Part shown: positions 5,963 to 11,658 of the stretch, one piece after another
Layout of the letters: every line of letters starts with the position of its first letter
Numbering within the stretch: the stretch's first letter is position 1
DNA from: a virus
Length of the DNA: 33,688 nt
Reading direction: 5' to 3' (one strand)
IMG/VR virus record: IMGVR_UViG_3300049048_000040
Coordinates: 1 to 33,688 of that record
Position numbers and translations under genes: made by a program
Notes under the pieces: model-generated
Told to the model about the DNA's origin: nothing
Database searches by the model: none
Seen by the model: only the letters and a program-made list of their open reading frames with translations

Positions 5963-6355
5963 GTGGCAAAGACACAGACGAGGAACAAGGTGCCCGCGAC
6001 ACCTGACAACGTGTTCGGCAAGACGCTCCAGGAGTGCCGCAAAGCAAGCGGCATGACCAACGCAGAGTCCTTGGCTGCGGCGCTCGGGGTCAGCGCCAGC
6101 AGCGTCAAGAACTGGGAGCAGGGGAGCCACCTACCCGAGGGTGAGTCAGCGTGGAAGCTGCATCTCTTGTTCGGGCCGTCGATCTTCCGTTCGCTCATGC
6201 CGCACGTGGCGCTGCCTGCCGGCGTGAAGATCGCGATCGAGCAACCCGAGGGCGCGGGTGACGCGTACGTCATCAGCCGCAAGGGGTCGAAGGTGGAGCG
6301 GCTGTCCAGGGCCGCGCAGCTCGCGGCGGAGATAGCAGCAGAGCCGGACGTGTGA
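5963..6355 (+). CDS. Cro/C1-type HTH repressor (likely immunity repressor)
   Basis: 130 residues from the GTG at 5963, chosen because GAAGGAC lies eight bases upstream; an in-frame GTG at 5918 would add 15 residues and lacks such a site. Residues 18-58 (FGKTLQECRKASGMTNAESLAAALGVSASSVKNWEQGSHLP) form a helix-turn-helix of the Cro/C1 family. The remaining 70 residues show no S24 protease or LexA-like Ser/Lys pattern that I can see, so induction by RecA-stimulated autocleavage is not evident. It is divergent from the early operon and next to the integrase, the classic immunity position. Likely binds the repeated GACsTTGGT sites. Confidence 0.75.
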   Translation: MAKTQTRNKVPATPDNVFGKTLQECRKASGMTNAESLAAALGVSASSVKNWEQGSHLPEGESAWKLHLLFGPSIFRSLMPHVALPAGVKIAIEQPEGAGDAYVISRKGSKVERLSRAAQLAAEIAAEPDV

Positions 6356-6360
6356 CCCGG

Positions 6361-6374
6361 GACCTTGGTCCTAG
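6361..6374. promoter_or_regulatory. Third operator-like site (GACCTTGGTCCTAG)
   Basis: This sequence begins six bases after the repressor stop codon and shares GACCTTGGT with the pair in the early promoter. With the preceding base it contains GGACC-TT-GGTCC, itself a perfect inverted repeat. It lies upstream of the small rightward gene at 6513 and may control it or stop read-through. Confidence 0.45.
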
Positions 6375-6512
6375 TCCGTTCGGACCAGGTGCTTAACACG
6401 GACGGTGTATCTGCCGGAACAGGATGTGATCTGTCGACCCCTGCGCGTACGGTCTCCGAACACACCGACCGCCAGTGGGGCAAGGTCGGACGTGACTAGC
6501 GTGGGGGACCGC

Positions 6513-6698
6513 GTGTCAGACCTCGAGATCCGTCTCAGTAGCAAGATCGACCCTGACGACCTGCTGGTTGTCAACCGCCCGAGCGGGCGAGTCGTGGCGG
6601 TGGTGTCGCCGCGGGCGACGCCGGAACAGGTGTCAGACCTGCTCCAGCTCGCCGGGCTCAGCCGACCCGACGTCGGCCGCTGCGATCTCACCGCGTGA
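6513..6698 (+). CDS. Small hypothetical protein convergent with integrase (61 aa)
   Basis: GTG start at 6513 preceded by GGGGGA; upstream in-frame starts (for example 6405) lack a comparable site. The sequence reads MSDLEIRLSSKIDPDDLLVVNRPSGRVVAVVSPRATPEQVSDLLQLAGLSRPDVGRCDLTA, a plausible alpha/beta mini-domain. Its last 66 bases overlap the end of the integrase gene on the other strand, which is unusual and lowers confidence. If real it is co-directional with the repressor and could be expressed in lysogens. No family recognised. Confidence 0.45.
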   Translation: MSDLEIRLSSKIDPDDLLVVNRPSGRVVAVVSPRATPEQVSDLLQLAGLSRPDVGRCDLTA

Positions 6699-7955
6699 CA
6701 CGGTGCGGTGGACGTCCCGCATCGACGCGGTGACGGCGGCCACCATCCTCTGCCGGCGCGACACGACGAGGTGCGCGTAGGTGCTGTAGGTGATCTGCAC
6801 CGTCTCGTGGCCTAGTCGCTCGGACACGTCCTCGATGGACGCGCCGCCTGCAAGCATCCACGAGGCGTGCAGGTGTCGCAGGTCGTGGGGTGTGCAGTCG
6901 CGGACGCCCGCTCTCTTGCGTGCGGGGTGCCAGACGTCCTCGCGGAACGGGTTGTCACGCACGGGACCACCGCGGGGTGCGCGGAACACGTGGGTCCCGG
7001 GGGAGACGTCCCACCCGTCCGGGCGCTTCTCCTTGTAGGTGTCGCGCAGGGCGGTGAGGGTCGCCACGTCGGCGGCACTGAGGTCGATGGTGCGGACGGA
7101 CCGCGGCGTCTTGGGTGTCTCGAGACGCCACCGTTGCTTGCCTTCGGGCTGGTTCGTTCCGGCGTCGTGGTACCCCTTGGACACCGTGAGCAGCGCCTGG
7201 GGGAGGCGGACATCCTGCCAGCGGAGAGCAGTGGCCTCATTGATGCGGAGCCCTGTCGCGGCGAGCGTCTCGACGAACGGCCGCCACCACTCGGGCAGCG
7301 CTTCGAGTAGGGCGTTGAACTCGTCGTTGGTCAGCGGCTCGACGGGTGTCCGGTACGCCTTGGGCAGCTTGACGTTGTCGCACGGGCTAGCCGGGATGAG
7401 GCCACGCTTGACGCAGTCGGACATGAGCTGAGAGAGCAGGGTGAACTCGTTGCGCACCGTCTTGGGCGCGATGGTCACCACGGGAGCGTCGTCTGCCTTG
7501 CCGCGCCTGTAGGTCTGCGAGGAGCGCGCCTGCACCCAGCGGGAGACGTCGTCGCGGGTGACGCTCGACAGCGGGTAGGCGGCGAACTTCTCCAGCCATG
7601 AGCCCTCGACAGCGACACGGCGCCGGTACTTGGACAGCGTGCCGTCCTTGGGGGAGTTGTGGTGCGCGAGGTAGTGCTCCCACGCCTCAGCGACGGTGTG
7701 CAGCCCGCCCCGGTCGCCGGCGCGCTCCCTCTCCTCCCAGACCCGTAGCGCCTCCTCGACTCCGGCGATGCGTGCGTGACGGGCGAACTGGCACGCCTCG
7801 CGCTGGTCGGGGAAGGTCGCGGACGTCTGCCCGCCCGGTCGCAGGGGTCGCCACTGTGCCCGGTAGGAGGTGCCGGATTCGGACGTGCGGCTGTAGACGT
7901 TGACGGCGGTCCCGGTGGGGGAGACGGGGGGTGCGTTCCAGGCGACGGCTGGCAT
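6633..7955 (-). CDS. int: Tyrosine-family site-specific integrase
   Basis: 440 residues, full length for an actinophage integrase. The N-terminus contains an arm-type DNA-binding domain (SYRAQWRPLRPGGQTSATFPDQREACQFA, residues 30-58), then a core-binding helical domain (about 85-195) and the catalytic domain. The active-site set is visible: R237 in AATGLRINEA, K282 in TPKTPRSVR, H357 and R360 in PHDLRHLH, H383 in RLGHETV and the nucleophile Y393 in STYAHL. It would integrate the phage at the attP-like tRNA mimic lying 360 bp upstream at 8319-8352, and excise it with help from the excisionase-like protein. Coupled to a small upstream gene ending 3 bp before its ATG. Confidence 0.95.
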   Translation of the reverse strand: MPAVAWNAPPVSPTGTAVNVYSRTSESGTSYRAQWRPLRPGGQTSATFPDQREACQFARHARIAGVEEALRVWEERERAGDRGGLHTVAEAWEHYLAHHNSPKDGTLSKYRRRVAVEGSWLEKFAAYPLSSVTRDDVSRWVQARSSQTYRRGKADDAPVVTIAPKTVRNEFTLLSQLMSDCVKRGLIPASPCDNVKLPKAYRTPVEPLTNDEFNALLEALPEWWRPFVETLAATGLRINEATALRWQDVRLPQALLTVSKGYHDAGTNQPEGKQRWRLETPKTPRSVRTIDLSAADVATLTALRDTYKEKRPDGWDVSPGTHVFRAPRGGPVRDNPFREDVWHPARKRAGVRDCTPHDLRHLHASWMLAGGASIEDVSERLGHETVQITYSTYAHLVVSRRQRMVAAVTASMRDVHRTVSRGEIAAADVGSAEPGELEQV

Positions 7956-7958
7956 GGG

Positions 7959-8165
7959 TCAGCCAGCCTCGCCGCAGGAGACGCACCGGACCCGCTTTCG
8001 GTGGCCGATCACATCGGCGGGAGACGTGCCGCGCCACACCCGACCCCAACCCGTGGGGAGCCCCGGGCGGTAGATCGGGCGGCGCTCCTCCGTGTGCCCA
8101 CAGGACAGGGTCAGCCGGTGGTAGTAGTGCGATGAGTTCCCTTCCATGAACAGGGAGGTGGACAT
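7959..8165 (-). CDS. Small putative zinc-finger protein upstream of integrase (68 aa)
   Basis: I start it at the ATG at 8165 (MSTSLFMEGNSSHYYHRLTLSCGHTEERRP); the frame is open back to 8345 but that part would run through the att region. Cys and His residues are spaced as LSCGHTEE and, near the end, HRKRVRCVSCGEAG, consistent with one zinc-binding knuckle pair. Such short CGH...CxxC proteins occur widely in actinobacterial phages with unknown function. It ends three bases before the integrase start, so the two are probably co-transcribed. Confidence 0.55.
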   Translation of the reverse strand: MSTSLFMEGNSSHYYHRLTLSCGHTEERRPIYRPGLPTGWGRVWRGTSPADVIGHRKRVRCVSCGEAG

Positions 8166-8236
8166 CCTCAGCTCGGCCTTGACGACATCACGCAGGGGGT
8201 AGTCGGCCAGCCCGCCGCTCACTGTCGACCTGGCCC

Positions 8237-8276
8237 ATGTTGCCGCCAGGTGTTGCCATCGTCTGCCATGTTTGCC
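8237..8276. promoter_or_regulatory. Cluster of integrase arm-type-like repeats (left arm)
   Basis: ATGTTGCC (8237-8244), GTGTTGCC (8250-8257) and ATGTTTGCC (8268-8276) are near-identical direct repeats upstream of the tRNA-like core. GTGTTGCC recurs on the other side of the core at 8446-8453. Repeats of one short sequence on both sides of a crossover site are what arm-type binding sites of tyrosine integrases look like. Confidence 0.5.
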
Positions 8277-8318
8277 TCCGACCGGGTAACCGTGCTGGTC
8301 AGAGCAGTATAGCGGCTG

Positions 8319-8352
8319 TGTCCGAGGGGGGACTTGAACCCTCACCGGATAT
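8319..8352 (-). other. Candidate attP core: mimic of a tRNA 3' half
   Basis: Read leftward, 8352 to 8319 contains GAGGGTTCAAGTCCCCC, a T-arm with the standard seven-base loop TTCAAGT, followed by CTCGGACAC resembling the 3' acceptor strand. The T-stem has one A-C mismatch. A complete tRNA cannot be folded: no matching 5' acceptor or anticodon arm precedes it. Phages integrating into tRNA genes carry exactly such 3' fragments to restore the gene. The sequence pattern is closest to actinobacterial class II tRNAs such as tRNA-Leu, by memory only. The integrase gene lies immediately to the left. Confidence 0.65.
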
Positions 8353-8421
8353 CAGGAAGTTGGTCCTCTGACCTGCATCTGCGCTGGTCAGTCTCGCGCG
8401 CCCCCTAGCCATGAGTGGCAA

Positions 8422-8434
8422 GACGTTGGTAGTG
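8422..8434. promoter_or_regulatory. Fourth operator-like site (GACGTTGGTAGTG)
   Basis: It shares GACGTTGGTA with the early promoter copy at 5811. It sits 66 bases before the lipoprotein ATG, in the likely promoter zone of the rightward accessory operon, so the immunity repressor might also control that operon. Confidence 0.4.
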
Positions 8435-8445
8435 TCCCAGCATTG

Positions 8446-8464
8446 GTGTTGCCTATGGCAACAC
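8446..8464. repeat. Perfect 8-3-8 inverted repeat, arm site or operator
   Basis: GTGTTGCC-TAT-GGCAACAC is a perfect palindrome with a three-base centre. Its left arm equals the repeat at 8250-8257 across the att core, so it may be a paired arm-type integrase site; it also lies 36 bases before the lipoprotein ATG and could be an operator. Confidence 0.5.
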
Positions 8465-8499
8465 TCCAGACCACTCCAGAGGCCGCCAGGAGGCACCCG

Positions 8500-8919
8500 A
8501 TGACCCGCACCAAGACCCTCGCCGCAGCCGGAGCTCTCGCCCTCGGCGCGACCCTCCTCGCGGGGTGCTCGAGCCAGACCGCCGCCGACGTTGCGGAGTA
8601 CAACAGCGAGGTGGCGGCCGAGAACTTCGAGCAGCCGGTCCGCATCGTCGGCATCAACGGCATCACGGACGAGATCCTGTTCTCCGTCGAGGGGTACTGC
8701 TCCTACACGCACACCGGCGCAGTGCTGAAGGTGACCTGCCTGGAGGACCGAGAGACGGGCGAGACGACCCGGACCGTCCTCGGCCTGTCGGACAACGTGA
8801 CGTTCGTCCGGACGCAGATGGAGGCGACGGAGACGGACCTGTTCCGCTCGCGCGTGATCTTCCGACCGGAGACGATCATCCCTGACTTCGACCTGTCGAC
8901 GTCGGGCGGTGACCTCTGA
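8500..8919 (+). CDS. Phage lipoprotein (beta-sandwich type), possible exclusion or conversion factor
   Basis: 139 residues from the ATG at 8500, with AGGAGG at the right distance (8488-8493). A signal peptide (MTRTKTLAAAGALALGATLLAGC) ends in a lipobox LLAGC with Cys23, so the protein should be lipid-anchored outside the membrane. The mature part (AEYNSEVAAENFEQPVRIVGINGITDEILFSVEGYCSYTHTG...LKVTCLED...YLGLSDN-like) has two Cys and alternating beta strands, resembling the beta-sandwich lipoproteins many temperate actinophages carry near the integrase. Those are suspected of superinfection exclusion, but here that is inference. It heads a rightward operon. Confidence 0.75.
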   Translation: MTRTKTLAAAGALALGATLLAGCSSQTAADVAEYNSEVAAENFEQPVRIVGINGITDEILFSVEGYCSYTHTGAVLKVTCLEDRETGETTRTVLGLSDNVTFVRTQMEATETDLFRSRVIFRPETIIPDFDLSTSGGDL

Positions 8920-9095
8920 TGGAGGCTAGCCAGGTCGCAGCATGGGCCGCGCGCTTCCTGCTGGTCGTGCTCGGGCTGGTGGCGCTGAACATCCTGGTGC
9001 CACAGTCGGGCGTGGTCGTGGCTGCCATCCTCGCGGGTGCTGTCCTCGTCGGACTCGTCTGGCTGGCGCTCCCGAGACGCAGACACCGCCCATGA
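8919..9095 (+). CDS. Small two-helix membrane protein (58 aa)
   Basis: ATG at 8919 overlaps the TGA of the lipoprotein gene by one base (TGATG), so translation is coupled. Two hydrophobic segments are visible at about residues 9-26 (WAARFLLVVLGLVALNIL) and 31-51 (GVVVAAILAGAVLVGLVWLAL), with a basic C-terminus RRRHRP. The tight linkage to a lipoprotein suggests a membrane pair, perhaps cooperating in exclusion. No family recognised. Confidence 0.6.
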   Translation: MEASQVAAWAARFLLVVLGLVALNILVPQSGVVVAAILAGAVLVGLVWLALPRRRHRP

Positions 9096-9130
9096 CCCGG
9101 CACACCACCCACCCCACCCAGGAGGCACCG

Positions 9131-9523
9131 ATGAGCGAGTCAGACGAGCCCAAGGCGTACGTCTGGGCGTGGCGCTACGGATCGTTGGGCGTCGAGGAGT
9201 TCGAGTCGCTGTCCGCGGCCGTAGCCGTGTCCCACGAGGCGTCCGATCGCGGCGAGGAGTACGTCCACTGCATCGAGGTTCCGGCCAAGGGCAGGGTGTA
9301 CGACAAGGAGGAGGTCTACGACCTCTGGCGCCCGATTGAGGATGCCGAGGACGCGCGATTCCAGTCGGCACCCCGCAACGTCGCCGCTGTCATGGTGACC
9401 TCACCGGACGGCAAGGAGCGGGCGAACTACGAGGGCTACTCGACGCGCGCCAAGGCTGACGAGGTGGCGTCCGAGCTCCGCAAGGTGTTCGGTGATCGCG
9501 TGACGGTGAGGGACATCCCGTGA
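9131..9523 (+). CDS. Hypothetical acidic protein (130 aa)
   Basis: ATG at 9131 with a strong ribosome site in the sequence CCAGGAGGCACC, which is the same 12-mer that precedes the lipoprotein gene (8486-8497). The protein is mixed alpha/beta: YVWAWRYGSLGVEEFESLSAAVAVSHEASDRG, then VHCIEVPAKGRVYDKEEVYDLW, and a C-terminal part with repeated helices (STRAKADEVASELRKVFGDRV). It is acidic with only one Cys and no membrane segment. I do not recognise a family. It lies third in the rightward operon. Confidence 0.65.
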   Translation: MSESDEPKAYVWAWRYGSLGVEEFESLSAAVAVSHEASDRGEEYVHCIEVPAKGRVYDKEEVYDLWRPIEDAEDARFQSAPRNVAAVMVTSPDGKERANYEGYSTRAKADEVASELRKVFGDRVTVRDIP

Positions 9524-9864
9524 CTGAGCGCATGACCCCCACCGAGCCCCCCCTGCCCGGCATCGTTGTCGCTGCCACTGAGTTGGCTGCGACCTCGGCG
9601 CTGTCGTTCGATCGGGCTCTGGCTCACGTCCAGGCTGCTGGCGGCTGGGTGACGAAGGAGGAGGCCGACGCCCGCGCCACCCACGCCGCCCAGCAGGAGA
9701 GGGCGCGGGTCGTGGCGTGGCTGGAGCGGGCGCGGGACTTCTTCGCTCGCGGTGAGGGCATCCTGGAGGAGGACGAGATCGCACGCAGGGTGAACGTCGC
9801 CGCCCTCGACAACGTCATCGCGGCCATCACCCGCGGCGACCACGAGGTGACCCCCGATGCCTGA
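9520..9864 (+). CDS. Hypothetical helical protein (114 aa)
   Basis: GTG at 9520 overlaps the preceding TGA (GTGA). The middle is a long helix with HAAQQERARVVAWLERARDFFARGEGILEEDEIARRVNVAALDNVIAAITRGD, acidic and Ala/Arg rich. The N-terminus is Pro-rich. The protein ends in TPDA within a 17-base sequence that recurs at the end of the next gene. Function unknown. Confidence 0.6.
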   Translation: MTERMTPTEPPLPGIVVAATELAATSALSFDRALAHVQAAGGWVTKEEADARATHAAQQERARVVAWLERARDFFARGEGILEEDEIARRVNVAALDNVIAAITRGDHEVTPDA

Positions 9865-10075
9865 CACACGCGAGGACTACGCCGAACCCGCAGGCCCGTA
9901 CCTGCCGTCTTGGGGCTTCTTGCCCCACCCCGATTCGTACGAGTCCCGCGATCTGCGCAACGCCGTGCGAGACATCAACGCCGCGGTTGCGGCCAGCGTG
10001 GAGCCCTACGCCGACCGCATGTTCGAGTTCGCGGCCAGCATCAACCGAGCCGTGCGGAGGACCCCCGATGCCTGA
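9857..10075 (+). CDS. Hypothetical protein in a repeat-flanked cassette (72 aa)
   Basis: ATG at 9857 overlaps the previous gene by 8 bases. Sequence includes YLPSWGFLPHPDSYESRDLRNAVRDINAAVAASVEPYADRMFEFAASINRAV, an aromatic N-terminus then a helix. The gene is bracketed by two identical 17-base sequences, GACCCCCGATGCCTGAC, at 9849-9865 and 10060-10076, so recombination between them would delete precisely this gene and leave an intact junction. No family recognised. Confidence 0.55.
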   Translation: MPDTREDYAEPAGPYLPSWGFLPHPDSYESRDLRNAVRDINAAVAASVEPYADRMFEFAASINRAVRRTPDA

Positions 10076-10439
10076 CGAGCCCGAGCTGCCCGAGGCGGTG
10101 GCGTGGGGAATCAGCCTCCACCCCGAGCCCTACGCGGTCACGAACGACATGAGCACGGTGTCGGCGGCCCACATCAGCGGTGCCGACATCGAACCCCTCT
10201 ACACCCGCGCCCAACTTACCGCCCACGCTGAGGCGGTCGCGGCGGTGCGGGTTCGGGAGGCGATGGGCGATGCCGGGTTCTGTGACGGCGAGCCGACGTG
10301 CGTCTACCGCGACACCTGGCAGCCGACAGCCAAGGAAATCGCAGCCGCACGGGCCAGGGTCGCCCTAGCCGAGCACGGCGGCTACAAGGTCGAGCCGTGG
10401 GTGGAGCGGCTGGCAGGGATGACGCCCCGCGGTTCGTGA
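10068..10439 (+). CDS. Hypothetical protein (123 aa)
   Basis: ATG at 10068 overlaps the upstream gene by 8 bases, in the second copy of the 17-base junction repeat. The N-terminal part (MPDEPELPEAVAWGISLHPEPYAVTNDM) is followed by a helical region (YTRAQLTAHAEAVAAVRVREAMGDAGF), a CDGEPTC pair and another helix (TAKEIAAARARVALAEHGG). The two Cys could form a knuckle but no second pair is present. No family assigned. Confidence 0.6.
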   Translation: MPDEPELPEAVAWGISLHPEPYAVTNDMSTVSAAHISGADIEPLYTRAQLTAHAEAVAAVRVREAMGDAGFCDGEPTCVYRDTWQPTAKEIAAARARVALAEHGGYKVEPWVERLAGMTPRGS

Positions 10440-10495
10440 TGCCGTCCTCCGAGCGGTGTGACGCAGCAATCCGGCGCCAAGAGGAGAAGCCATGA
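10436..10495 (+). CDS. Possible 19-residue peptide bridging two genes
   Basis: GTG at 10436 overlaps the preceding TGA and its TGA overlaps the following ATG (ATGA), the same coupling used throughout this genome. It reads MMPSSERCDAAIRRQEEKP. It may simply carry ribosomes to the next start, whose ribosome site GAGGAG lies inside it. At this length, coding potential cannot be judged. Confidence 0.25.
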   Translation: MMPSSERCDAAIRRQEEKP

Positions 10496-10665
10496 GCATC
10501 CTGCTACCGGTTGTGGGTTTCGCCGGGTTCTTGCTCGCCTTCCTGCTGTTCGGCCGTCGCCTGCGGTCCTACCCCGCGCGCTACTGGCCTGCCGCTGGGG
10601 TCGGCCTGGTCGGCTACGTCGTGGCTGCCTCACTGACCTACGGCGCTGCGGTGGTGATCGCATGA
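10492..10665 (+). CDS. Small two-helix membrane protein (57 aa)
   Basis: ATG at 10492 with GAGGAGAAG just upstream. Two hydrophobic segments occupy residues 2-20 (SILLPVVGFAGFLLAFLLF) and 33-56, joined by a basic loop GRRLRSYPARYW, which predicts both ends outside and the loop inside. The TGA overlaps the next ATG. It is the second two-helix membrane protein of this operon. Function unknown. Confidence 0.6.
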   Translation: MSILLPVVGFAGFLLAFLLFGRRLRSYPARYWPAAGVGLVGYVVAASLTYGAAVVIA

Positions 10666-11021
10666 GCAACCTGGTGGCGTTTCTGACGGCGCGACTGGAC
10701 GAGGACGAGCACCGCGCCCGCTATGCCGCCGACCGCGATCCGGTGGACAGCCGAGCTCCGGGCGGCTGGGGCGGCTGGTGGTACGGCCACTACATGCACT
10801 ACAGCCGCTACAGCCCCGAGCGGGCACTGGCCGAGGTGGCGGCCAAGCGTGCCATCGTCGACCTGGAGATCCTGCGCTACTGCGACAACGTGCCCCGATC
10901 AGGGTTCATCTCCGACCAGGTTGCAGGCCGGATCATCGGGCGGGCTGACACCAAGGGGTTGCGACTCCTCGCCCAACCCTTCCGATCGCACCCAGACTTC
11001 GACCCCGCGTGGGAGGTGTGA
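10662..11021 (+). CDS. DUF6221-like protein
   Basis: 119 residues from the ATG at 10662, coupled to the upstream stop. The N-terminus MSNLVAFLTARLDEDEHRAR, the central helix ALAEVAAKRAIVDLEIL, and the end GLRLLAQPFRSHPDFDPAWEV match the actinobacterial and actinophage family DUF6221 as I remember it; its function is unknown. It is the last gene of the rightward operon and is followed by a palindrome and a strong terminator hairpin. Confidence 0.75.
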   Translation: MSNLVAFLTARLDEDEHRARYAADRDPVDSRAPGGWGGWWYGHYMHYSRYSPERALAEVAAKRAIVDLEILRYCDNVPRSGFISDQVAGRIIGRADTKGLRLLAQPFRSHPDFDPAWEV

Positions 11022-11022
11022 C

Positions 11023-11040
11023 TTCAGAACACGTTCTGAA
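11023..11040. repeat. Perfect 8-2-8 palindrome
   Basis: TTCAGAAC-AC-GTTCTGAA starts two bases after the stop of the DUF6221-like gene. The arms are perfect complements. It lies just before a terminator hairpin and could be a protein-binding site. The GAAC/GTTC spacing is two bases, not the four of actinobacterial SOS boxes. Confidence 0.5.
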
Positions 11041-11047
11041 CGCACGA

Positions 11048-11086
11048 ATGGCCCCCGACCACCTCAGCGAGGCGATCGGGGGCCAT
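11048..11086. terminator. Strong terminator hairpin between convergent operons
   Basis: ATGGCCCCCGA (11048-11058) pairs perfectly with TCGGGGGCCAT (11076-11086), 11 bp around a 17-base loop. It sits between the rightward accessory operon ending at 11021 and the leftward late operon ending at 11204, so it likely serves both directions. No gene is visible in 11087-11203. Confidence 0.75.
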
Positions 11087-11203
11087 GTCGTGCGGTGTGC
11101 GTATCCCGGAGGATGACCTCAGCCAAACGAGAGCAACCCGCCAGCCGTGCGGACGGTGGGCGCTACGGGGTGGGCTTGCGCTACAGATTGCGGGCGTCCC
11201 GGG

Positions 11204-11329
11204 CTACAGATCGTCGCCCCACCCGAGCGGACACACCCGCTCATGCTCCCGCGCCAGGCTCGGCACCGGGAACGGACGCACGCCGCAGTTGAACCGGCAG
11301 CACCAGAGAGAGTCGGGCTGCGAGGTCAC
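11204..11329 (-). CDS. Very small Cys-rich protein (41 aa), end of late operon
   Basis: GTG at 11329 overlaps the preceding TGA. The product begins MTSQPDSLWCCRFNCGVRPF and ends with REHERVCPLGWGDDL. Cys10, Cys11, Cys15, His29 and Cys33 could form a small zinc site. It is the most distal gene of the leftward late region, 118 bases before the shared terminator. No family recognised and short, so tentative. Confidence 0.45.
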   Translation of the reverse strand: MTSQPDSLWCCRFNCGVRPFPVPSLAREHERVCPLGWGDDL

Positions 11330-11604
11330 CGCGTCCGCAGCAGCTCGTCCAGCCACATGTCCGCCCGGATCATGATGACCTCGGCGGCCAGGCGGTCCTC
11401 GTCGTCGACCTCGCGGTCCTCGGGGTGCAGACACGTCCAATGCATGACGGCAATCTCTGACAGGCGAGTGTGGACCTGCTCGGCGGGGAACCGTGAGAGT
11501 CGTGAGCCCGCGGGGTGCGTCTTGGGGCGCACGGGCTGCGGCTCAGGTTCGCCGGCCACGAGCCACCGCCAGGCCAGCAGGGGCCACAGGATGAACCGCC
11601 ACAC
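11326..11604 (-). CDS. Hypothetical protein with hydrophobic N-terminus (92 aa)
   Basis: GTG at 11604 with GGAGGTGGAG directly upstream. It begins MWRFILWPLLAWRWLVAG, a Trp-rich hydrophobic helix that could insert in or lie on the membrane, then a Pro-rich stretch and a helical C-terminus with HTRLSEIAVMHWTCLHPEDREVDDEDRLAAEVIMIRADMWLDELL. The C-terminal part resembles small actinophage proteins of unknown role. The gene has its own ribosome site after a 47-base gap, so it may form a separate unit. Confidence 0.6.
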   Translation of the reverse strand: MWRFILWPLLAWRWLVAGEPEPQPVRPKTHPAGSRLSRFPAEQVHTRLSEIAVMHWTCLHPEDREVDDEDRLAAEVIMIRADMWLDELLRTR

Positions 11605-11625
11605 GCTCCACCTCCACTAGTCCTA

Positions 11626-11658
11626 CCGTTAGCGGGCGCATTGGCCTACCACTAACGG
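11626..11658. repeat. Short inverted repeat at the exonuclease gene end
   Basis: CCGTTAG (11626-11632) and CTAACGG (11652-11658) are perfect complements with a 19-base spacer, the right arm overlapping the exonuclease TAG. It could be a weak terminator or a binding site before the gene at 11604. Confidence 0.35.

Noticed and set aside
5543-6355. Toxin-antitoxin pair formed by the two divergent HTH genes
   Set aside because: The genes are divergent, sit at the integrase with operator repeats, and match the repressor/excisionase pattern; neither has a toxin motif.
8319-8400. Complete tRNA gene
   Set aside because: Only the T-arm and 3' acceptor side are present. No 5' acceptor strand or anticodon arm could be found, and the T-stem has a mismatch, so it is treated as an att core.
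11023-11040. SOS (LexA) box
   Set aside because: Actinobacterial SOS boxes have GAAC and GTTC separated by four bases; here the separation is two.
11087-11203. Possible extra gene after the late operon
   Set aside because: Short frames exist in this stretch, but none has a ribosome site or sensible protein composition; it contains only a repeated GTAGCGC (complement) and the terminator edge.
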